From assembly GCA_038062615.1 (NCBI GenBank), contig JBBTWV010000035.1:1-20408 (forward strand): a stretch of 20,408 nucleotides of DNA. Direction: 5' to 3'. The position numbers were made by a program, and so were the translations under genes. Position 1 is the stretch's first letter. Each line of letters starts with the position of its first letter. Under the pieces are notes generated by a model that saw only the letters and a list, made by a program, of their open reading frames with translations, was not told where the DNA came from and ran no database searches. The stretch is from JBBTWV01 sp038062615. GTDB lineage: Bacteria; Patescibacteriota; Gracilibacteria; UBA1369; UM-FILTER-53-11. This document shows, piece after piece, positions 1 to 7,352 of the stretch.

Positions 1-216
1 TTTAATCCGGACGATGCGGTCTCGATGGTTGAGGAACTTGATGACTACCGCAGGGAGTTCGAATCAACTATGGAGGACGTAACTGGAAAACCTCTCCAGG
101 GATCGAGCAGCATTTCATTCTCAAGCATGAAGGCGCCCAAGATTCCGAAGGAGATTCGCGATGGCTTCCCGAAAGAAGGAGATAGTGGGTTTGAGAAGAT
201 TGATATGGGATTCTAG
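1..216 (+). CDS. 3' end of a truncated gene, function unknown
   Basis: An open frame enters from the left edge and ends at TAG 214-216. About 71 residues are visible, and the true start lies outside the window. The fragment is hydrophilic, with an acidic helical stretch (ELDDYRREFESTMED) followed by a Ser/Pro/Lys-rich tail ending in DMGF. There is no membrane segment and no motif I recognise. No ribosome binding site precedes the internal ATG at 25, which supports reading it as a continuation rather than a short separate gene. The next gene starts about 270 bases downstream behind its own promoter, so the two are probably not co-transcribed. I see the reading frame only; no function is proposed. 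Confidence 0.6.
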   Translation, partial: FNPDDAVSMVEELDDYRREFESTMEDVTGKPLQGSSSISFSSMKAPKIPKEIRDGFPKEGDSGFEKIDMGF

Positions 217-329
217 GATTCTATGGCGATGGCTCACGACAATTCAAACAAGTTCGATCCTCTTATCATTGTTTGTTTAATTGCCGTTGCATGTTCCTAG
301 GATACGATGCGTTGTAGAGAATCCTAAAA
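215..329. repeat. Weak inverted repeat in the 217-450 gene-poor gap
   Basis: TAGGATTCT at 215-223, overlapping the preceding stop codon, is matched by AGAATCCTA at 321-329, which is followed by an A run. The rest of the gap to 450 holds an imperfect direct repeat (TTTGAAATGCTG near 370, TTTGGAATGCTG near 405) and a T run near 419-425, but no convincing gene or intrinsic terminator. Nine-base arms 97 bases apart can occur by chance. Confidence 0.25.
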
Positions 330-450
330 AAAGCGCATACGATTTTGCGGTCATAAAATTGATGCTAGGTTTGAAATGCTGCCACTGAGCAAAGTCACCA
401 TGGTTTTGGAATGCTGAGGTTTTTTTGAATAGAGAGGGGTACCTGGATGC

Positions 451-479
451 TTTCCGGGATGTTCATTTTATGGTATCAT
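451..479 (+). promoter_or_regulatory. Candidate promoter for the LysM-VanY-DUF1615 gene
   Basis: An extended -10 (TGG then TATCAT, 474-479) lies 6 bases before ATG 486, with a weak -35 (TTTCCG, 451-456) at 17-base spacing. Transcription would begin at or next to the ATG, giving a leaderless message. The promoter lies inside the longer possible reading frame that starts at 447, which argues for the 486 start. Confidence 0.5.
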
Positions 480-485
480 TATAAG

Positions 486-3056
486 ATGGCATTTGAAAAA
501 AATAATCAGAGTCAGGAAACGCAAATTACTGTTGAGCATGGGCAAACCCTGGGAAGCATCGTACAGAATTTGTGTGGAAAAAAAGATTTAAAAACTCTCA
601 AGGTGGGATGCGTCTTTTTGCAGGAAAGAAATCCTGAAAAGATTTTGAATGTAAATGCGATTGAGAAGGGCGTTTCGTTAACGATTCCGGCCAATTTTAA
701 AAATATCGTAAAAGAGAGAGTGGATGATGCTACTGCTTTGGCGAAGGCGAGTGCGGAATTTGATCGCCAGTATGCGGAGTATCAGGCCGACCCCAAGGGA
801 TCATTGCACCGGCAGACCGAGGCTGCAAAGACTGAGGGGCATGAGGTGGTGGTGGCTGCCGATGAGCAGCTCCAGGGGCCTCTTCCCCAGCCGGTCTCGG
901 TGATTTTTCCCCAGCCGGCAGGATTTATGCCTCCGCAGGAAACTCAAACGCCGGATGAAGTTCCGTATTATTTACGTCCTTCGGAAGATATGTCGGAGCT
1001 TTCATTGTCGGATTTGGCTGCTTCAGCACCAGTGGTTCCTTCTCTCAATCTGCCGCGTGATGCCTCGCTCCTGAGGCGAAGGCCAGAGGTGCAAGATACA
1101 GCGCTTACGTTGGAGGATCAAAAACTTCTGCGAGAGATGAGTCTCATTACGGAAGCCAATCTTGCTGCTTATTCCAAGCGTGGAGAGAATGTTCATCTCA
1201 TTTCTTTTGGCGATCTCACCCGCGGTTTTTCCGATGAGCAAAATGCTCTTGTCGTCAAAATCCAGAATTTTGAACCGGAGCAGTTCGGGCTTCGTATGGC
1301 CGTGATTCAGAGTAAACCTCTCGATAAAGCTCATGCCTATTTTGCACTAGGCTCACCGGATGTGCCGCTGAGTTTGGATGCAAAACGTGCTTTCCAAGCC
1401 ATGGCGCAAGCTTGCGAAGACGCGACCGGAGAGGAGCTTATTATTAATTCCGGGTATCGCAGCCAAGCTCATCAAATGGCTTTGTTCTTGCAGAAACTTG
1501 TTGAGAATAATTTTGATTACTCTAAAACAACCAAACTTGTGGCATTGCCGGGATATAGCGAGCATCAAGACAGCATCGCGATGGCTTTGGATTTAAGAAC
1601 AAAAAATTTTCCTGCCGGTTCTTTTCAGAAATCGCCGGCGTTTGCATGGATGTTGGCGAATGCTGAACGTTACAATTTTCATTTGTCGTATGAGAAAGAT
1701 AATGAACAGGGTGTTTTGTTTGAGCCGTGGCACTGGCAGTTTGGAAAACCAGAACCCGCCGTTGCAGCGAGCCCGATTGCGGCTCCAGCAGTGGCCCCAG
1801 AAGTGGCTGTGGCTCCAGAGCCCGCTCCTGCGCCAGCGCTACCTGAAGCACACGAAGCAGATGAAGCAGATGAAGCCGAAGTGGCACGCTGGAAAGAATT
1901 TGTTTTTGGAAAACTGGCGCCGATGGGTGATATAAAAGTGGTCGCGGAAGCGGAACACAAAACGTCTGAGCAGTTAGCGCGTGAAACGGCTGATGCTCTT
2001 ATTGATGCGATGGTGGCGAATGGAATGCCTTTAAATACGCAGACCATCGCTATTTGCCTTACGCAACTTTCCCGCGAAGGTGCGTTTTATGAAGATCCCC
2101 TTATCCCTGATCCAAATGAGATGTATGCCCGCTATAAATCAAAAATGGAAGGTGAGATTAACCAATTTTTGGCGAAATTCCATGGAGCCTTCGAGGTCGC
2201 GAGACCTTTGATTAATTGCATTCTTGTTGAGTGTGAAAAAAAATATAAACCCAGGCTCATGGATTGCAAAACGGAACATCAACTCAATGATGCTTTTGCT
2301 TTTATTGCCAAGGATATTGAAGAACATCCGACGGCTACGATGCAAGCATTATTTAATATACCGCGCGTTGGAAGTCTCATTCAGGATGAATTTAAGGAGC
2401 GAATCGCTTCTTATAAAAATCCCGTGCGCCGAATCGGGGCTCTGCAAGTTGATACCGGCATTGCTTTAAGCATTGCCCGCCAGCAAGGTGAAAATCTTAC
2501 TGAAGACCAAATGCGGGATCGCTTATTTAATCGCCGTCAAAATTTGGTGTATGGTTTGGCGCTTTTAAAAGATTCCATGGACGCTTATACCATAGACGGC
2601 AAGATGCATGTTGATTATGTTTTTGCCGATTACAACGCCGGCCGCTACGCCAGTCGGAATGCGGCTTTACAAGGTACCGTGAGTCTTTTGGGGCAAAAAA
2701 TTGTGCCGGATGGTGATCTTCTCATGTATGACAGTCGTGGCAATCCTTTAGAAGACGTTTCAAAATCTGAAGAAGCCATCCAGAAAGTTGTCGCTGAACT
2801 TGGTATCTCTTTAACCGACGAGCAAATTCGTGATGATCTGCTCCACGAAAAATTGCCTGATTTTGTAACAACGCAAACTTATCAACTTTTGCGGCAGGCC
2901 TATAAGGGACGTTTTGGAGATGATGCCCGGGTGGCACAGTTGCCTCAGGCTAAGGCTGTTGGCAACAAAGAGAAAATGGGTTTTGTATCTACGGTAAAAT
3001 CCTACGTTAAGGGCTCAAAAAAAATATACGACGAATTGCGTGCTTATATCGCGTAA
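486..3056 (+). CDS. LysM-like / VanY-type D,D-carboxypeptidase (M15) / DUF1615 fusion protein
   Basis: A protein of 856 residues if it starts at ATG 486 (869 from ATG 447). I prefer 486 because a -10 element sits 6 bases upstream. A LysM-like segment at about 14-70 (GQTLGSIV...GVSLTIP) should bind peptidoglycan. A peptidase M15/VanY domain at about 277-420 carries SGYRSQ, the zinc region SEHQDSIAMALDL (H360, D369) and EPWHW (E413, H416); this family trims D-Ala from peptidoglycan stems. H and D of the zinc motif are nine residues apart, where the usual family motif has seven. After a Pro/Ala/Glu-rich linker (about 421-467), the remainder resembles DUF1615, a putative lysozyme-like family (LQVDTGIAL, DYNAGRYASRNAA, DGDLLMYD). 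No clear signal peptide is seen with either start, so the route to the wall is unclear. Wall remodelling is inferred from domain identity. Confidence 0.8.
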   Translation: MAFEKNNQSQETQITVEHGQTLGSIVQNLCGKKDLKTLKVGCVFLQERNPEKILNVNAIEKGVSLTIPANFKNIVKERVDDATALAKASAEFDRQYAEYQADPKGSLHRQTEAAKTEGHEVVVAADEQLQGPLPQPVSVIFPQPAGFMPPQETQTPDEVPYYLRPSEDMSELSLSDLAASAPVVPSLNLPRDASLLRRRPEVQDTALTLEDQKLLREMSLITEANLAAYSKRGENVHLISFGDLTRGFSDEQNALVVKIQNFEPEQFGLRMAVIQSKPLDKAHAYFALGSPDVPLSLDAKRAFQAMAQACEDATGEELIINSGYRSQAHQMALFLQKLVENNFDYSKTTKLVALPGYSEHQDSIAMALDLRTKNFPAGSFQKSPAFAWMLANAERYNFHLSYEKDNEQGVLFEPWHWQFGKPEPAVAASPIAAPAVAPEVAVAPEPAPAPALPEAHEADEADEAEVARWKEFVFGKLAPMGDIKVVAEAEHKTSEQLARETADALIDAMVANGMPLNTQTIAICLTQLSREGAFYEDPLIPDPNEMYARYKSKMEGEINQFLAKFHGAFEVARPLINCILVECEKKYKPRLMDCKTEHQLNDAFAFIAKDIEEHPTATMQALFNIPRVGSLIQDEFKERIASYKNPVRRIGALQVDTGIALSIARQQGENLTEDQMRDRLFNRRQNLVYGLALLKDSMDAYTIDGKMHVDYVFADYNAGRYASRNAALQGTVSLLGQKIVPDGDLLMYDSRGNPLEDVSKSEEAIQKVVAELGISLTDEQIRDDLLHEKLPDFVTTQTYQLLRQAYKGRFGDDARVAQLPQAKAVGNKEKMGFVSTVKSYVKGSKKIYDELRAYIA

Positions 3057-3084
3057 TTGACAGATTTTGCGTAATTGATAGCAT
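3057..3084 (+). promoter_or_regulatory. Strong promoter for the C45-like hydrolase gene
   Basis: A consensus -35 TTGACA (3057-3062) begins on the base after the upstream stop codon. Sixteen bases later comes an extended -10, TGA then TAGCAT (3079-3084). ATG 3093 follows after 8 bases, so the message should be essentially leaderless. This favours ATG 3093 over the in-frame TTG at 3075. Confidence 0.7.
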
Positions 3085-3092
3085 CTGCGCCA

Positions 3093-4142
3093 ATGTCCGC
3101 AGAAGCACCACCACAGGCACCTTCGCAAAAGCATGACAGGCTTGTAACTCTAAAAGCACGGTCGTACGCGGATTTAGGCGACCAGTTAGGTGAGCGTTTT
3201 CGTGATGATTTTCATGCGGCCCTTGATCGTGAAAAAGCCAATAAAGATTGGTCACTTTGGAGAGGCAATGCAGAGCATCTTCTCCCGTTTGCTGAGCAAG
3301 AGCCCTTTAAAAGTTATATGGATGAATTCCGTGCTTATGTGAAGGCCGTTGGTGCGAATTTTTTAGATGCGTTTACCCTGGCTTGCGAGGATGGGGTAAA
3401 ATCTGATGAGATCCAGCAAGATCACTGCACCACGGGTACTATCCAAGACGAAAATGGTCCGCGTTACGTGGTGAGTGTCGAGGATTGGGATGAGGGCCAT
3501 GAAAATACGGTATACCCCTTAATTGTTGAAATGAATGGTGTGGTGAAGCATGAGTTGGCTTACAAGCATGGTTTTCGCGGGCTTGCCGTCACCGCAACGC
3601 CCGATGGCGCATGGTTTACGCATTCGCGCCGCCACCGGCGGGAGAAGAGAGGTGTTCCGCATGTGCTTACCGCTCGCGCCATTTCAGAAACACAAAGTGA
3701 AGTTGATGCGATGGAGTTGCTTCGGATAGAACGCAATGCCGGATTTGCCCATATGCGCGTGGAACCACGCAGGCGTCTCCCTATTCTTTTTGAGTGCACG
3801 TCTGATGATTTCTCATTGTCGTTACTGCCTGGGGCATTGGAAGTTGACGCCAACCATTATCGAGATGGTCGCCTTCTTGAAAAGCAAATTGGACCGGATG
3901 CTACCCATTCTGTTAAGCGTGCGGCGGCCGCTCAAACACTCATTCAACCCGGCATGACTCCGGAGCAGATAAAAGCGGCGATTATGCCTCGGCGTCCCGA
4001 GGACATTAAAGAACATACGGTATTTAATAATCGCAGTATTGCGGTAACCTTCCTGCATGTGAGAGAGGGGATTCTCGAACTATATTTAAAGACAGAGCCG
4101 GACAAAGGTTTTGTCACCTATCCTCTTGGCCAAGCGGCTTAG
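3093..4142 (+). CDS. Probable peptidase C45 / acyltransferase-like Ntn hydrolase
   Basis: A 349-residue protein that looks like the C45 family (isopenicillin N acyltransferase-like, N-terminal nucleophile hydrolases). The visible support is a helical region resembling the family's prodomain (about 70-100), then a Cys-Thr-Thr-Gly site at C112-G115, then a strand and the EDWDEG turn at 130-135, where the family usually has an N/D-x-D-W-type motif. In this family the Cys becomes the new N-terminus after self-cleavage and attacks amide bonds. The substrate cannot be read from sequence. The start is set by a consensus promoter 8 bases upstream; TTG 3075 would add six residues. No signal peptide or membrane segment is present. 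Its last 29 bases overlap the end of the convergent gene. The family call rests on pattern, so moderate confidence. Confidence 0.55.
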   Translation: MSAEAPPQAPSQKHDRLVTLKARSYADLGDQLGERFRDDFHAALDREKANKDWSLWRGNAEHLLPFAEQEPFKSYMDEFRAYVKAVGANFLDAFTLACEDGVKSDEIQQDHCTTGTIQDENGPRYVVSVEDWDEGHENTVYPLIVEMNGVVKHELAYKHGFRGLAVTATPDGAWFTHSRRHRREKRGVPHVLTARAISETQSEVDAMELLRIERNAGFAHMRVEPRRRLPILFECTSDDFSLSLLPGALEVDANHYRDGRLLEKQIGPDATHSVKRAAAAQTLIQPGMTPEQIKAAIMPRRPEDIKEHTVFNNRSIAVTFLHVREGILELYLKTEPDKGFVTYPLGQAA

Positions 4143-5055
4143 GAGCCACATTCTCATCCGGACGGAGGTGACTTTTTAGGTAATCCGTCATGACTGCTTT
4201 TGCCGCTGTCAACATTTTAGTTGAGTCGGGATTTTTGAGTTTTAAAGCGGATAATTTTTTACTTTCCGGATTGATGAATCTTGCTTGGGCATTTTGGGTT
4301 TTGGCGTTAACAATGATTTGTAGCACGGGCACCCTATTTCTACTGCGTCTTCGCGAAAAATAGTTGGCAAGGAGCTCCCTTACTTTGTTTTTTACGTTTG
4401 AATTTTCCAGGGCTTTGGAAATTAAGAGCCGTCTTTTTTCTCCCGTAGAAAATACATCATAACTTACGGCGGCAACGGTTTCTTCAATATTCACGTGGCC
4501 GTTTCCCAGAGTGTCATTGGCGGCGGCAAGGCCGGCTTCCTCTTTCGCATGTGGCACCACCATGTCTCCCAACTCATCGGCTTTTTTACCCGCTTCGGTC
4601 ATCACATTTTGCAAGAGCGCGTCCAGTTCGGAACTGTCTTCCGTCAGGCCATTTTCCACTTCTTGAGAACGAATAACGGAAAGGGTGATGTAAAGGTAGG
4701 TTCCAGTGGTAACAGCATCATAAGCAACTAATACTCGCTCATACGTTTCTCCGTGATCGGGGCTCCATTGGCAGTCATAAACCACATGCGTTTCACCTTC
4801 TTTCTCTTCAAGATGTGCGCCGTAATCGTGGCTGTCTTCAGAAATAGTGAAATCATCTCCAAATACCACCGTAAAAAGTTCTTCATATCGGCCGGCAAGT
4901 TCGTGTACGTCCAATGGTTCCTCGCCGCTTGCTCGGTTTGCGCCCTGAGGCGCATCCTCTCCCGTATTTTGCGTTATTTGGAAAAGCTTCTCCCATTTTT
5001 CACCTGGTTTGGGTTCAGCTTGTGCCCCGGTATCTAAATGTTCACCTTCTGCCAT
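4114..5055 (-). CDS. Unknown protein, shorter member of a tandem paralog pair
   Basis: A 313-residue soluble, acidic protein that I do not recognise. It shares its layout and scattered identities with the gene just upstream. A strand-rich then helical module spans about 48-165 (ERVLVAYD..., ITLSVIRS, a helix ending ELGDMV). A C-terminal domain spans about 190-296 (LQIIVNAK..., ARFINPESKK, a final helix with MTDYLKSH). A low-complexity, negatively charged N-terminal 45 residues precedes them. ATG 5055 lies one base after the upstream stop (TAATATG), with AAAGGA about 10 bases before it, so translation is probably coupled to the upstream gene and uses a weak Shine-Dalgarno site. Stop is TGA. 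The 3' end overlaps the convergent C45-like gene by 29 bases. Confidence 0.8.
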   Translation of the reverse strand: MAEGEHLDTGAQAEPKPGEKWEKLFQITQNTGEDAPQGANRASGEEPLDVHELAGRYEELFTVVFGDDFTISEDSHDYGAHLEEKEGETHVVYDCQWSPDHGETYERVLVAYDAVTTGTYLYITLSVIRSQEVENGLTEDSSELDALLQNVMTEAGKKADELGDMVVPHAKEEAGLAAANDTLGNGHVNIEETVAAVSYDVFSTGEKRRLLISKALENSNVKNKVRELLANYFSRRRSRNRVPVLQIIVNAKTQNAQARFINPESKKLSALKLKNPDSTKMLTAAKAVMTDYLKSHLRPDENVAPKPLGQEDR

Positions 5056-5056
5056 A

Positions 5057-6352
5057 TTATTTTATTCCTTTAAGAGCTAAAGCGGTGCGTTGTTTCTCGT
5101 CTTTTTTGCCTTTTATGAGTTTCCATTCGGCTTCATTGGCATCTTCAAAATAGTCCGCTGCGATTTTGTACACGCCGCGCATAAGGTTCTGCGTAGAAAC
5201 TTCTCCAAGATCAATTTCAGCCGGCTTACTTGTTTTTGGATCCATCAGCCGAGCCTTCACCGTCCTGGATCCCATATTAAAACGGACGATTTCCAGCCTG
5301 TTGGCGGCTTTTACTTCTTCCAATCTTTTGGTGACGGCAACTTCTAAACTTTTTTCCACTTCCTCGCCAATAATGGTGGTAAATTGCCTTCCTAAATCTA
5401 CGCCGCTGTTTTCAAATGAATCGCTGACTTCGCCAACTAAATCTAAAACGGTTTCATCTCTGCTCATGCCTTTATACACGGTGGCGCTGGCTTGCTCGGC
5501 GGCGGCATCCAATAAAAAGTTTTGCATGGAAGCCCCTAATTCTTGGAGCTCTTTTTCTGCTGATTTCATCAGCTTCTTTGCGAGGCCAGGAATGTCAGCG
5601 GATTCTTTTAAGACTTCTTCTTCGGTTCCGGGGGATGCAATAACGGATACCACGATTTCTTGTTTGGCTTTATTGATATCAATAGCGATCATGACCCGCT
5701 CGGATTTTTCGGGCTCGCCGGGTTTTACTTTTGGGTGAAAATCGCACGCCATGACAAAATGGTCCGGCAGTCTGGATTCGTAATCTCTTGCGGTTTCTTT
5801 ATAATCAAGCCTCTTAACGGGCTGCACGGCGGAATTTCCACTATAATCGGCGGCTTGTTCGTTGAATGCCCTTAATGAACTGGAGTTCTCCCAATAGGTT
5901 TCTCCCTCCCTGACTTTGGTGTCTAAAAAAATGTCCCGCAGGTGATCCAAAGAAGCATCTTTTTGAAGTTCGTCTATAACTGCACCCAGCTCGCGCGACA
6001 CTTCAGCGGATACGCGACTCTGCGCAACTTCTCCCATTTGAATATTTCTCACCGTGACTGGAGAATTATAGGCAATCCTTCGTATAGAAAAAGTGAATTC
6101 CTGTATGTCGGGATTGGTTTGTAGCTGTACTCGCAATTCTCCCTTCCCGCCCCAGTTGGAAACAAAAATCGTATGATTATCTCCCCAACCTGGCGCGCCA
6201 TATCTATAGGAGAAGGTGTCATCCCTAAAAGACATTCCGTTGCTTTCAAAATAATTATAAAGAGTATCTGTGGCCTTTTTTAAGGCCTCCCGTATTTTGG
6301 CAGGGTCTTTTTCTCGAGCATCGCGTGGTTGATTTCTTTCTTTTTCACCCAT
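5057..6352 (-). CDS. Unknown protein, longer member of a tandem paralog pair
   Basis: A 431-residue soluble protein, first gene of a two-gene operon. It appears to hold two copies of the strand-then-helix module found once in its neighbour: about 23-145 (FTFSIRRIA... ELGAVIDELQ) and about 187-283 (IVVSVIAS... ELQELGASM). A shared C-terminal domain follows at about 300-405 (LEIVRFNMG, VKARLMDPKTSK, a helix ending IAADYFED). The second copy and C-terminal domain align well with the neighbour by eye; the first copy is a weaker match. No signal peptide, membrane helix, catalytic motif or cysteine cluster is evident. A promoter with TTGCCA and CATAAT lies upstream, leaving a leader of about 16 bases. 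I do not know the function. The layout suggests two proteins that form a complex or hetero-oligomer, which is inference. Confidence 0.8.
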   Translation of the reverse strand: MGEKERNQPRDAREKDPAKIREALKKATDTLYNYFESNGMSFRDDTFSYRYGAPGWGDNHTIFVSNWGGKGELRVQLQTNPDIQEFTFSIRRIAYNSPVTVRNIQMGEVAQSRVSAEVSRELGAVIDELQKDASLDHLRDIFLDTKVREGETYWENSSSLRAFNEQAADYSGNSAVQPVKRLDYKETARDYESRLPDHFVMACDFHPKVKPGEPEKSERVMIAIDINKAKQEIVVSVIASPGTEEEVLKESADIPGLAKKLMKSAEKELQELGASMQNFLLDAAAEQASATVYKGMSRDETVLDLVGEVSDSFENSGVDLGRQFTTIIGEEVEKSLEVAVTKRLEEVKAANRLEIVRFNMGSRTVKARLMDPKTSKPAEIDLGEVSTQNLMRGVYKIAADYFEDANEAEWKLIKGKKDEKQRTALALKGIK

Positions 6353-6375
6353 AAATGTATTGGTTTTATCCTTAT

Positions 6376-6404
6376 ATTATGCCAGATTTTTGATTTTTTG
6401 GCAA
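6376..6404 (-). promoter_or_regulatory. Promoter of the paralog operon
   Basis: On the reverse strand, -35 TTGCCA (6399-6404), 17 bases, then extended -10 TGG plus CATAAT (6376-6381). ATG 6352 is 23 bases downstream, so unlike most genes here this operon has a short leader. It lies back to back with, and partly overlaps, the promoter of the forward methyltransferase gene. Confidence 0.65.
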
Positions 6405-6406
6405 TG

Positions 6407-6415
6407 TGTTAGTAT
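6407..6415 (+). promoter_or_regulatory. Extended -10 promoter of the PRMT-like gene
   Basis: TGT then TAGTAT (-10 at 6410-6415) ends 6 bases before GTG 6422. No good -35 is visible. The spacing predicts a leaderless transcript starting at or near the GTG. Confidence 0.55.
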
Positions 6416-6421
6416 AGGCGG

Positions 6422-7348
6422 GTGATTGAACTTCAGCAAAAGCTTTTAGGTGATCATCTCCGCAACCAGGCTTTTTATGATGCCCTCAAAAAGGTTATTA
6501 AAAAGGGCAAAACCACACTTGCGGATATTGGTTCTGGGACCGGTTTTTTGAGTTTTTTGGCCGCGCGTCTTGGCGCGAAAGCATGTTATTTATACGAATA
6601 CTCCGAGTTATTGCCGTTGAGCCGTAAATTGGCGGCCGCCAATAAAATTCCTAACTGCCATTTTATTCATGGACACTCTGCCGAGGTTGCCCGTCCGGTT
6701 CCTGTGGACGTGATAGTTTCAGAGACGCTGGGCAATTTTGCGCTGGAAGAAAATATTATTGAAAATTTGGAGGATGCTAAACGCTTTTTAAAACCCGGCG
6801 GCGTTATTATTCCAGGCAAGTTGGAGCAGTTCATAGCGCCGGTGATTTCACCGCGCATCACCAGCGACCTCAACGTTTGGGATCACATTGATTTTGATTT
6901 CAATTTTTCACTGATGAAAGTGCATGCTTTCAATAACATGTTTGTGTACCGCATCACGCCACAAGATCTTTTAGATGATGCGGGTGCCGTGCAAGTTTTT
7001 GATCGTATGGATTTTGAAAAACCGTGTAAAAGTTTGAGGAGGGGGGACGCGCAATGGGAGTTTAAAACGGATCAAACTATTTATGGATTTGCCGTTTGGT
7101 GGCGCAGTGAGCTCGTCCCTGGTATTTCGCTTTCCACGAGCCCATTTGAGGAACCCACGCATTGGGATCAAGTCTTTTTGCCACTTCTTAAACCCATGCA
7201 GATTAAAAAAAGCGATGAGCTCATCTGCTCTATTGAGACTGACTCGCGATATACTGTAGGGATCCGCATGAAATGGGAAGCCATTATTTCTGGGCATGGA
7301 AAAAAACAGAAGTCAGGCCTTATGGATACGCAAAAAGGATTGAATTAG
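6422..7348 (+). CDS. Protein arginine methyltransferase (PRMT)-like SAM methyltransferase
   Basis: A 308-residue class I methyltransferase with PRMT hallmarks in the right order. They are the SAM-binding loop DIGSGTG (35-41), an acidic residue after strand 2 (E59), a double-E loop with E101 and E110 nine residues apart as in PRMT1 (SETLGNFALEE), a post-strand KPGGVIIP turn, and a C-terminal barrel with LSTSP and the THW loop (246-248, PTHWDQ). PRMTs transfer methyl groups from SAM to arginine side chains; the substrate here is unknown. The start is GTG 6422, because an in-frame TAG at 6410 blocks extension. The protein therefore lacks the usual N-terminal helix with the YFxxY motif that covers SAM. 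Its promoter is 6 bases upstream, so it is probably leaderless. It is a lone gene between a divergent operon and a convergent mscS-type gene. Confidence 0.8.
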   Translation: MIELQQKLLGDHLRNQAFYDALKKVIKKGKTTLADIGSGTGFLSFLAARLGAKACYLYEYSELLPLSRKLAAANKIPNCHFIHGHSAEVARPVPVDVIVSETLGNFALEENIIENLEDAKRFLKPGGVIIPGKLEQFIAPVISPRITSDLNVWDHIDFDFNFSLMKVHAFNNMFVYRITPQDLLDDAGAVQVFDRMDFEKPCKSLRRGDAQWEFKTDQTIYGFAVWWRSELVPGISLSTSPFEEPTHWDQVFLPLLKPMQIKKSDELICSIETDSRYTVGIRMKWEAIISGHGKKQKSGLMDTQKGLN

Positions 7349-7352
7349 CTCT

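Noticed and set aside
298..329. Intrinsic terminator TAGGAT/ATCCTA with A run
   Set aside because: The loop is 20 bases and the stem only 6 A/T-rich pairs. The homopolymer is A on the forward strand and lies on the wrong side for a reverse terminator.
447..485. Longer start (ATG 447) for the LysM-VanY-DUF1615 gene
   Set aside because: The best -10 lies at 474-479, inside this stretch and 6 bases before ATG 486. The added 13 residues do not form a proper signal peptide.
3075..3092. TTG 3075 as start of the C45-like gene
   Set aside because: The -10 element at 3079-3084 overlaps it; ATG 3093 fits the leaderless spacing.
5166..5738. 190-residue forward ORF inside the long paralog gene
   Set aside because: Antisense shadow of a well-supported gene, Ser-rich with no start signal. 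The same applies to the 189-residue frames over typA (9080-9649) and pnp (17111-17680).
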